DNA of 64,000 nucleotides from Saccharopolyspora sp. SCSIO 74807 (lineage in GTDB: Bacteria > Actinomycetota > Actinomycetes > Mycobacteriales > Pseudonocardiaceae). Shown here in pieces: positions 56,692 to 64,000 of the stretch. Within the stretch, counting starts at the first letter, position 1. The number at the start of each line of letters is the position of its first letter. Under the pieces are notes generated by a model that was given only the letters and a program-made list of their open reading frames with translations, was not told the origin of the DNA and searched no databases. The position numbers and the translations under genes were made by a program. The stretch spans positions 1-64,000 of the forward strand of contig NZ_CP146100.1 in the NCBI RefSeq assembly GCF_037023755.1, written 5' to 3'.

Positions 56692-59600
56692 GCGCCCTCC
56701 CTGGTGAGTGCGGACGTGCCGAGTACACCCGCGAGGTGCGCCGCGATGACGTCCACGTTCGGCGGGTCGATCATGGACAGGTGGTCGCCGGGTATCCGCA
56801 CCACTTCCGGAGCGGCCACGATCTCGTCCCACCCGAGCGCCTCGTCGGTGCGCAGGTAGCGCGGGTCCAATGTGGTCGTGGTGGTTTCGGCCTCCTGCGC
56901 TCGGTACAGCAGCACCCGTCCGTCGAACGGTCCGGGCTGATAGCGCTCCGCGATCCTTGCGTCCACATAGGACGTGTACTGGTGGTGCAGGACGCCTGCT
57001 CCCATGTCGATGTCCGCTCCCGACAGCGCACCGAGCACACGGCGCATCTGCTCGTCTTCGTCCAACCCCTGGAGCTCGGTCGAGCGCACCTGCAGCGCGA
57101 CGCCGTAAGTCGACTCGATGTGCTCGGCGAACCGGTCGAACCGGCGCAGCACGAGCTGTTCGGACGTGGCGCCGTCCGGTGCGGGCAACGGCAGAATGGT
57201 GTCGATCAGCGCGACGAACTCGACCGGCTCGCCGAGCTCGGTGAGCCGGCGCGCGGTCTCGTAGGCGAGACATCCGCCGAAGGACCATCCGCCGAGGCGG
57301 TAGGGCCCGTGCGGCTGGAGTTCGCGTACCAGGTCCGCGTACCGCTGCGCCTTGGCCTCGACGGAGTCCAGGTCGTCGAGCCGTTCCAGGCCGTAGCACG
57401 GCTGGTCGGCACCTAGGCTCGCCACCAGCGGCTGGTAAACGCTGGTCGGGCCGCCTGCCGGGTGGAAGAGGAACAACGGGCGCCCAGTTCCCGTCGTGCG
57501 CAGCGCGCGCACCGGGCCGTCGGTTCCTTCGAAGCGCTGCCGCAGCAGATCCGCCATCCCCGACACCGTCGGGGTGCCGAACAACTCCTCCGTAGTGTCC
57601 GATGAGGACAGGCGTTCGCGAATTCCGCGGGCCACGACGTCGGCTTGCTCCCGCGTCCCACCGAGGTCGTAGAAGTCCTCGGCGACGCCGAACTCGACCG
57701 GGCCCAGTGCCTCGGCCCACAGATGTGCGATCCACCGCTCGGTCGCGTCCCGCGGGCCGATGCGTGCCGACTCGACGACCTCCGCAACGGTCCCGAGGCC
57801 CAGCTGTTCGGCCAGGTGCCGGGCGATGTCGTGCAGGCTCGCACCGCGCAGCAGCAGCGCGGGAGGGACCGCCACGCCGAAATCGCGTTCGACTGCGTTC
57901 CGCGCCCGGGTCGCCATCAGCGAGTCGAGCCCCAGCATCGTCAGCGGCGCGGCCGGGTCGAGGTTTTCCGCCGAGCCGCCGAGGATTCCCGCGACCTCCG
58001 ACCTGAGATGCCCGGTGATCGATTCGACGGCTTCGGCGGGCCGGTCGCGCGGCAACGAGTCGACATCGAACCGGCCCGCCGTCTTCGGCTCCGCGGTGAC
58101 GACCGCATCGAAGAGCGGACGGGAGCAAAGTTGCGGGAAATACTCCGCAGCGCGCGCCGCGTCGAGCCGCGCCACACCGGTCGCAGTGCGCCCGGAGGCC
58201 AGCACCGCCTCCAACGCTTCGACGCCTTCGGCAGGGGTGAGCTGGTCGATCACCCGCGCGAGCGGGGATTCCGCCGCACCGCCGACGTCCGCCCAAAGTC
58301 CCCAATGGATGGTCGTGGCAGGAAGTCCGCGCGCACGGCGCAACCTGGCGAGATCGTCGGTCCAGGCGTTCGCGGTGGCGTAGGCGGCCTGTCCGGGAGA
58401 TCCCAGCAGGGCAGCCGCGGAGGAGAACACCACCCACCAGTCCAGCTCGTGGTCAACCGTGGCCTCGTGCATCCGCCAAGCGGTGCGCGCCTTCGACCGC
58501 CACACCTGCTCGATCGCGTGCTCGTCGAGATCCGCCACGAGACCGTCGAGCAACGCACCTGCGGCGTTCACGACACCGCGCAACGCCATGCCGTTCTCCG
58601 TGGCCGCAGCGACGAGCTGCGCTGCGACGTCCGCAGTGGACACATCGCCGGTCACCACCCGGATCTCGGCACCCTCGGCCTCGATTTCGGCGAGTTCGCG
58701 GGCGACCGCAGCGGACGGTTCACCCCGGCCGTTGAGCACGATGCGCTGCGCCCCGCGCTCGCCGAGCCATCTCGCGACCGTGCGGCCCAAGCCGCCAAGT
58801 CCGCCTGTCACCACGTAGGCAGCCGGACGAACGACCTGATCGGTGCGGATCCGCCCCAACTCGGCGCGGTGCAGCCGCGCCACTTCACGATGTTCGCCGC
58901 GACGCCGGACCTCGTCGTCCGGAGCATCGGCGACGAGTTCCGCGGCCGCCGATGCCGTTCCGTCCGTGACCAGCATGCTCACCCGCAGTTCCGGGTGCTC
59001 GAACGCGAGCACCCGCACGAGCGCCCGCAAGCCCCAATCAGCACCGGAATCATCCGATGTGGACAACCACAGCCGGATGTTCAGATCACGCCGGGACATT
59101 TCTCGCACGACGGCCGACGCGTGCAGCACGTGCTCGGCTCGCTCGGTCGAATCCGGGGAATCCGCCGGGAAAACGAGCACGACACCGCGTGGCGGGAGGC
59201 TTTCGTCATCGACGACCACGTCGAGCCCGGACTCGGGCCGGTGGAGGTCGCCGCGCACCGCCCGCTGGCCGGCGTCCCGCAATGCCGACACGAGGCCGTC
59301 GTCTTCGCCCAGGACCAGCCAGCTGCCTGCTTGCGCCGTGCCCGGCTCGGCCAGGTCCGCCGAATCCCAGCGCAGCTCCAGAAAAGCTTCGTCCAGTGGA
59401 CGTGGCGGGGGCGCGAGCCCGCGAGCGCGGATCTCGGCGACCTCCAGCACCGGCACGCCTTCGCCATCGGTGACCAGCAGCGAACCGATCGGTTCCGGAC
59501 CACCGGTGTGCAACCGCGCGTAGCAGCGGACCTGCTCGGGCAGCTGGCCGAGCAGGCGCACTCCCGCCAATGCGACCGGCACGCCGATCCCGGCTTCCGG

Positions 59601-62600
59601 GGCGCCGTCCCCGAGACCCGCGGCCAGCAGACTTTGCAGGCACGCGTCCACCAATGCGGGATGTGCCGCGAACATCTCGGCATCGGCGGCCTGCTCCGGC
59701 AACGCGACCTCGGCCACCGCGAGGCCACCACGGGCACGTGCGGAACGCACCCCGCGGAAGGTCGGCCCGTAATGCTGGCCGGCCGCGCGCAGCGCCGAAT
59801 ACAGATCGACCTCCACACTGTCCACTTCGTACTTTTCGAGTCCGGACCGGGTCTCGCTGCGGACGAGGGTTGCCGTGGCATGGCAGGTCCATCTACCGGT
59901 GACCGATCGCGAGTGCACCTCGACACGCCCGGCACCGGAATCGTCCGGCGTGAACGTGGTCGTGACGGGCACGTTGTCCGCCAGCAGCAGCACTTGGTGC
60001 AAGTCGAGCGATTCCAGGCGCAATGCCCCGAGGTCGGCGTCCCACGCCTGCGCACCTGCCGCGAACGCGATCTCCAGGTAGGCACTGCCGGGCAGCACCG
60101 GAGTGTCCTGCACCTTGTGATCGGCTAGCCAGGGCAAAGCTTCTGTTCCGACGTCGCCGCGCCACGCGCTTGCGCCGCCCGGCAGGTCGACTCGCAGGCC
60201 CAGCAGTGGATGTCCGGCCGGATCAGGTGCGGAACGTGTTGCGACCCAATGGGATTCGTGCTGCCACGCGGCCGGCGGCACATCCACGAGACGACCTTTC
60301 CGATACCCGGTGACCGGTATGCGGCCGTTCGTGTGCAGCTCGGCGAGGGCCGTGTGGAAGGTTTCGGTTCCATCCGTCCCGCGGCGGCCGGTGAACGCCG
60401 CCACCGGACGGGAAACTCCCGCCTCCGCCAGGGTCTCCTCGATCGCCGTGGTGGCGACCGGGTGCGGGGCCAGCTCGGCGAAAGTGCCGAAACCGGCCTC
60501 CGCTGCGGCGCGCACGGCCTGCTCGAACCGCACGGGGTTGCGCAGGTTGCGGACCCAGTAGTCGGCGTCGAACGCGGGGACCGAGCCAGGATCCGCCGTG
60601 CTGAACACCATTGTGGACGTTTCCCGGGGGGCGATCCCGGAGAGCTCCTCGCGCAACCGCGCCAGCACCCCGTCCACGGCAGCGCTGTGCCCGGCGCCGG
60701 ACACGCCGAGCAGGCGAGCACTGCGGCCCGCGCGCTCGAAGTGCGTCACCAGCAGCTGCACCTCGTCGGCGGGCCCGGTGACCGTGCACCGGACCGGGGA
60801 CGCGTGCACCGCCACGTCCACCCCGGGGAAAAGCTCCGCCAACGCCTCCACTTCCGCGGCCGACGCTTCCACGGCCGCCATCGCGCCGTTTCCCGCCGTG
60901 TCCACTTCGGACAGCAGTCGGGAGCGCGCGGACATCACACGCAGCCCGTCGCTCTCGTCGAGCGCTCCCGTGGCGACGGCCGCGGCCACTTCACCCAGCG
61001 AATGCCCGATCACCGCAGCAGGTTCGACACCGTAGGCGCGCCACAGCTCGGCATAGGCGACCTGCAGTCCGAACAGGACCAGCTGCGTCCGGTGCACATC
61101 ACCGAGATCGTCCTGCCCGCTCAACACCGCGCGCAGGGAGAACCCGCTCTGCCGCAGGTATTCCGGGTCGAGCCGGTCGACCGCCGCGGCGAACGCGGGC
61201 TCGTCGGCCAGCAGCTCGCGGCCCATTCCGGCCCACTGCGAGCCGTATCCGGAGAACACCCACACGATCCCCTTGTCACGCGTGGTCACCCTGCCCCGGA
61301 CGCCGCCGGATCCGGCGGCGAGCGCACGGAGGCCGTCGAGCACGCCGTCCCTGCCACGAGCCACCACGGCAGCCCGCTCGGGATGCTGCTCCCGCCGGTG
61401 CGCCAAGGTGTGCCCGATGTCGGCCAGGCCGGCAGCACGCCCCTCGGGCGTTGCCATCCACTCCGCCAGGTCCGCGGCCGCGCGAAGCATCCGCTGCTCG
61501 GTGATTCCGGAGACGACGAAGGATTGCACGCCATCGCCGTCCGGGTTCCGGCGCCGCGAAGGCATCCGCCGCCACGCCTCCAGGACGACGTGCGCGTTGG
61601 TGCCGCCGAAACCGAACCCGGAGACCCCCGCACGCGCCACACCCGAGTACTTCGGCCAGTTCCGCGCCGCACCGACCACTTCCAGCCCGGACTGCTCGAA
61701 CGGGATGTGCGGGTTCGGCTCCCGGTAGTGCAAGCTCGCGGGTAGCGAGCCGTGCCGCATCGACAGCACGACCTTGATCAATCCCGCGATTCCCGCAGCG
61801 GCCTCCAGGTGCCCGAGGTTCGTCTTGACCGATCCCAGCAGCAGCGGCCGCTGCGCAGGCCGACCGCGGGCCAGCACCGAGCGCAGGCCCTCCGCTTCGA
61901 TCGGGTCGCCGAGCAACGTGCCCGTCCCGTGCGCTTCGACGTAGTCCACAACGGACGGATCGAGGTCCGCACCTGCGTAAGCACTACGCAGCAAGTCCGC
62001 CTGCGCCACCGGATTCGGCGCCATCAGGCCGTTGGACCTGCCGTCCGAGTTGACCGCCGAGCCCCGCACGACCGCCAGGATCCGGTCGCCGTCGCGGTTC
62101 GCATCGGAGAGTCGTTTGAGCACGACGACACCGCAGCCTTCACCGCGCACGATGCCATCGGCGGAAGCGTCGAAAGCCTTGCACCGACCGTCGTCCGACA
62201 ACGCTCCGGCACGATCGAAGTTCGCCGTGATCGCCGGCGACAGCAGCAGGTTCACACCGCCGGCCAGCGCGACCCGGCTCTCGCCCGACCGCAGGCTCGC
62301 GCACGCCTGGTGCACCGCCACCAGCGAGGACGAGCACGCCGTGTCGATCGCGGAACTCGGCCCCCGCAGGTCCAGGAAGTACGACAACCTGTTGGCCACA
62401 ATGGACAGTGCTGCGCCGGTTCCGGTCCACGCGTCCACCGCTCGCAGATCGCGCGTGGTCAACGCGCCGTACTCGGTGGACGAAACCCCGACGAACACGC
62501 CGGTCGCGCTGCCGCGCAACGCCGAAGGCACCACGCCCGCGTGTTCCAGGGCCTCCCACGCAACCTCCAGCAGCAGCCGCTGCTGCGGGTCCATGACCGC

Positions 62601-63140
62601 GGCTTCGGTGGGCGAGATCTCGAAGAACTCCGCGTCGAACTCGTCCACTCCGTCCAGGAATCCGCCTGCCTTGGGCAGTTTGGACAGCGCGGGGTCCGCC
62701 CCGGAGAACCTCTCCCAGCGCCCCTCGGGGACCACGCCGACACCGCTGGCACCGGACTCCAGCAGCTCCCAGTAGCGGCGCGGTCCTCCGGCTCCCCCTG
62801 GGAAGCGGCAGCCCACGCCCACCACCGCGACGGGTTCGTCCGGCTCCGGTTTTCGCGGGCGGGGGAACGGATCCGGCGACTCGTCGGCGCCGTCGGACCC
62901 GTCCGGTTGCGCCGCCAACGCCGCGGAAAGCCGGTCGATGGTCGGGTGCTCCCACAGCAGCGTCGGAGGCAACCGCTGCCCGACGATGTCCTGCACCCGC
63001 CCGGCCAGCTCCACCGCGTCCCGCGAGGACAACCCGAACTCCTGGAACGGGCGCCCGGTGTCCACCGAACCCGGGGGCAGCCCGAGCCGTCCGGCGACGT
63101 GCTGCGCCAGCCAGTCCGCCCACTCCGCGCGATCACGCAT
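56688..63140 (-). CDS. type I polyketide synthase: ACP-KS-AT-DH-KR-ACP-(degenerate carrier)-TE
   Basis: 2150 residues. N-terminal ACP with [12 protein letters not shown] (Ser39), the form loaded by fatty-acyl-AMP ligases. KS about 100-520 (Cys269, His404, His444). AT about 625-920 (GHSLGE, Ser714; His818 in an atypical GAGH). DH about 975-1245 (His1008 in [11 protein letters not shown], Asp1165). KR about 1440-1640 (TGGLGGLG, Ser1573/1574, Tyr1587). ACP with MLGLDSL (Ser1740). A second carrier-like segment 1800-1870 reads DLGGTREQ where Ser is expected. TE 1885-2145 (GWSFGG Ser1953, His2120). No ER or methyltransferase. It would extend an activated fatty acid once and release the product. The ATG overlaps the ligase gene by 8 nt. 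Confidence 0.95.
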   Translation of the reverse strand: MRDRAEWADWLAQHVAGRLGLPPGSVDTGRPFQEFGLSSRDAVELAGRVQDIVGQRLPPTLLWEHPTIDRLSAALAAQPDGSDGADESPDPFPRPRKPEPDEPVAVVGVGCRFPGGAGGPRRYWELLESGASGVGVVPEGRWERFSGADPALSKLPKAGGFLDGVDEFDAEFFEISPTEAAVMDPQQRLLLEVAWEALEHAGVVPSALRGSATGVFVGVSSTEYGALTTRDLRAVDAWTGTGAALSIVANRLSYFLDLRGPSSAIDTACSSSLVAVHQACASLRSGESRVALAGGVNLLLSPAITANFDRAGALSDDGRCKAFDASADGIVRGEGCGVVVLKRLSDANRDGDRILAVVRGSAVNSDGRSNGLMAPNPVAQADLLRSAYAGADLDPSVVDYVEAHGTGTLLGDPIEAEGLRSVLARGRPAQRPLLLGSVKTNLGHLEAAAGIAGLIKVVLSMRHGSLPASLHYREPNPHIPFEQSGLEVVGAARNWPKYSGVARAGVSGFGFGGTNAHVVLEAWRRMPSRRRNPDGDGVQSFVVSGITEQRMLRAAADLAEWMATPEGRAAGLADIGHTLAHRREQHPERAAVVARGRDGVLDGLRALAAGSGGVRGRVTTRDKGIVWVFSGYGSQWAGMGRELLADEPAFAAAVDRLDPEYLRQSGFSLRAVLSGQDDLGDVHRTQLVLFGLQVAYAELWRAYGVEPAAVIGHSLGEVAAAVATGALDESDGLRVMSARSRLLSEVDTAGNGAMAAVEASAAEVEALAELFPGVDVAVHASPVRCTVTGPADEVQLLVTHFERAGRSARLLGVSGAGHSAAVDGVLARLREELSGIAPRETSTMVFSTADPGSVPAFDADYWVRNLRNPVRFEQAVRAAAEAGFGTFAELAPHPVATTAIEETLAEAGVSRPVAAFTGRRGTDGTETFHTALAELHTNGRIPVTGYRKGRLVDVPPAAWQHESHWVATRSAPDPAGHPLLGLRVDLPGGASAWRGDVGTEALPWLADHKVQDTPVLPGSAYLEIAFAAGAQAWDADLGALRLESLDLHQVLLLADNVPVTTTFTPDDSGAGRVEVHSRSVTGRWTCHATATLVRSETRSGLEKYEVDSVEVDLYSALRAAGQHYGPTFRGVRSARARGGLAVAEVALPEQAADAEMFAAHPALVDACLQSLLAAGLGDGAPEAGIGVPVALAGVRLLGQLPEQVRCYARLHTGGPEPIGSLLVTDGEGVPVLEVAEIRARGLAPPPRPLDEAFLELRWDSADLAEPGTAQAGSWLVLGEDDGLVSALRDAGQRAVRGDLHRPESGLDVVVDDESLPPRGVVLVFPADSPDSTERAEHVLHASAVVREMSRRDLNIRLWLSTSDDSGADWGLRALVRVLAFEHPELRVSMLVTDGTASAAAELVADAPDDEVRRRGEHREVARLHRAELGRIRTDQVVRPAAYVVTGGLGGLGRTVARWLGERGAQRIVLNGRGEPSAAVARELAEIEAEGAEIRVVTGDVSTADVAAQLVAAATENGMALRGVVNAAGALLDGLVADLDEHAIEQVWRSKARTAWRMHEATVDHELDWWVVFSSAAALLGSPGQAAYATANAWTDDLARLRRARGLPATTIHWGLWADVGGAAESPLARVIDQLTPAEGVEALEAVLASGRTATGVARLDAARAAEYFPQLCSRPLFDAVVTAEPKTAGRFDVDSLPRDRPAEAVESITGHLRSEVAGILGGSAENLDPAAPLTMLGLDSLMATRARNAVERDFGVAVPPALLLRGASLHDIARHLAEQLGLGTVAEVVESARIGPRDATERWIAHLWAEALGPVEFGVAEDFYDLGGTREQADVVARGIRERLSSSDTTEELFGTPTVSGMADLLRQRFEGTDGPVRALRTTGTGRPLFLFHPAGGPTSVYQPLVASLGADQPCYGLERLDDLDSVEAKAQRYADLVRELQPHGPYRLGGWSFGGCLAYETARRLTELGEPVEFVALIDTILPLPAPDGATSEQLVLRRFDRFAEHIESTYGVALQVRSTELQGLDEDEQMRRVLGALSGADIDMGAGVLHHQYTSYVDARIAERYQPGPFDGRVLLYRAQEAETTTTTLDPRYLRTDEALGWDEIVAAPEVVRIPGDHLSMIDPPNVDVIAAHLAGVLGTSALTREGA

Positions 63141-64000
63141 GATCGGCCTCCAAGTAGCGCTCGCGGCACAACCGGCGGGCGACCTTGCCGCTCGACGTGC
63201 GCGGAACGGTGTCCGGTTCCACCAGCACGAGATCGCTGAGCAGCACACCGTGCTCGGCCGAGACCGCCGAGCGCACCGCGCTGGTGATCTCCGCGGGGTC
63301 GCGGTCGGACGCGGCGACGCGCCTGCCGTACTCGGCCACGACGACCAACCGCTCACCTTCGGCCGCGCTGATCGCGAAAGCGGCGGTGTGGTGCTTGCGC
63401 ACCGCCGGGTGCGCCTGCTCCACGGTCAGCTCCACGTCCTGCGGGTAGTGGTTGCGGCCGTCGATGATGATCACGTCCTTCATCCGGCCGGTGACGAACA
63501 GCTCGCCGCCGTCCAGCACACCGAGGTCGCCGGTGCGCAGCCAGCCGTCCGCGGGCAGCTCACCCGCGCCTACCGGTTCGGCGCCTGCCAGCTCGACGCC
63601 AAAGGTGTCCTGCTCGTCCCGGCCCCAGTAGCCCTGGCCGGTGTTCGGGCCGTGCACCCAGATCTCTCCCACGCCGCCGTCGGGCAGCACGGTGTGCGAG
63701 TCCGGGTCGACCACCGCGACCCGCTGTCCCACCGGGCGGCCGCAGGAGACCAGGTCGCTGACCGCCTCAGTCCCCTGCGGTGGTCGTGCTCGGCCCAGGG
63801 CGAGCTGCTCTCGGCTGAAACCGGCCACCCGCGGTTCGCTGCCCGAATCGGTCACCGAGACGAAAACCGTCGCCTCCGCCAAGCCGTACGAACAGCGGTG
63901 CGTCTCCGGGCGCAGACCGCAATCCGCGAACGCCTCGTTGAACCGGTGCAGCGTCTCCGGGCGCACCGGTTCGCTGCCGTTGATCAGTGAAACAACTTCG
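63133..64000 (-). CDS. fatty-acyl-AMP ligase (FAAL), 5' end beyond the window
   Basis: C-terminal 289 residues of an acyl-adenylating enzyme that continues past the right edge. SYGLAEATVFVS, then DGWLRTGDLGVLDGGELFVTGR and MKDVIIIDGRNHYPQD are the A5-A8-like motifs; GRNHYPQD is the FadD32-type FAAL signature. It would activate a fatty acid as acyl-AMP and load it directly on the N-terminal ACP of the downstream PKS, whose ATG it overlaps by 8 nt. Confidence 0.92.
   Translation of the reverse strand, partial: EVVSLINGSEPVRPETLHRFNEAFADCGLRPETHRCSYGLAEATVFVSVTDSGSEPRVAGFSREQLALGRARPPQGTEAVSDLVSCGRPVGQRVAVVDPDSHTVLPDGGVGEIWVHGPNTGQGYWGRDEQDTFGVELAGAEPVGAGELPADGWLRTGDLGVLDGGELFVTGRMKDVIIIDGRNHYPQDVELTVEQAHPAVRKHHTAAFAISAAEGERLVVVAEYGRRVAASDRDPAEITSAVRSAVSAEHGVLLSDLVLVEPDTVPRTSSGKVARRLCRERYLEADHA

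Noticed and set aside
1-64000. CRISPR arrays, tRNA or rRNA genes
   Set aside because: No regularly spaced identical repeats of array type, no tRNA-like TTCGA arms with acceptor stems, and no rRNA-like tracts were noticed; a covariance-model scan could not be run here.

Overview
The window comes from a high-GC actinomycete chromosome. Gene content fits the Pseudonocardiales (Saccharopolyspora/Amycolatopsis-like), but this rests on gene order and style, not on a marker gene. Supporting signs are a PriA-type HisA with no trpF in the trp cluster, the order trpE - TIGR02234 membrane protein - trpC - trpB - trpA - lgt, an actinobacterial-length HelD, many GTG/TTG starts, and many 4-nt stop/start overlaps. 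I found no rRNA, tRNA or CRISPR array.

Layout. 0-10 kb: amino-acid permease, small membrane protein, DedA protein, a PBP4-type D-Ala-D-Ala carboxypeptidase, an unusual two-gene unit (WH-motif small protein plus aminoglycoside-phosphotransferase-like kinase), a gene-poor patch, then acyl-CoA thioesterase II and pyruvate kinase. 10-16 kb: VanZ-like protein, DUF2461 protein, macrolide-phosphotransferase-like kinase, XRE-cupin regulator, a large ATPase-LuxR regulator and a secreted or anchored lytic transglycosylase. 16-26 kb: a sugar-acid block with a FadR/GntR regulator and GntP permease, a HelD RNA-polymerase remodeller, a hexulose-phosphate synthase/isomerase pair, 2-keto-3-deoxygluconate kinase, an ACS-family MFS permease, an IclR regulator and a YdcF-like protein. 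26.3-26.9 kb holds gene remnants. 26.9-33 kb: gltD-gltB. 33.5-36.3 kb: a BtuFCD/FecBCD-type ABC importer. 36.4-43.1 kb: lgt and the trp cluster. 43.2-46.6 kb: a TetR regulator and hisI-hisF-priA-(membrane protein)-hisH. 46.7-48.3 kb: a two-subunit transketolase.

48.6-64 kb is the most interesting part: a secreted CocE-type hydrolase coupled to an R2-like ligand-binding oxidase; a PucR-type regulator coupled to a DHA2 exporter; and a leftward locus of fatty-acyl-AMP ligase - ACP-KS-AT-DH-KR-ACP-TE polyketide synthase - acyl-CoA carboxylase beta subunit - secreted antigen-85/esterase-D-like esterase. This repeats the logic and gene types of the mycobacterial fadD32-pks13-accD4-fbp mycolate locus. 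Here, however, the synthase carries its own DH and KR domains and a second, degenerate carrier domain with no attachment serine. The likely product is a reduced, long-chain acyl-derived lipid; this is inferred.

Working together: gltBD, trp, his, pyk and tesB are housekeeping. The 16-26 kb block imports and phosphorylates sugar acids under GntR and IclR control, with clear operator-like repeats in front of both transporters. Start codons were chosen from ribosome binding sites and overlaps. Long antisense open frames produced by the GC-rich third-codon pattern were discarded.
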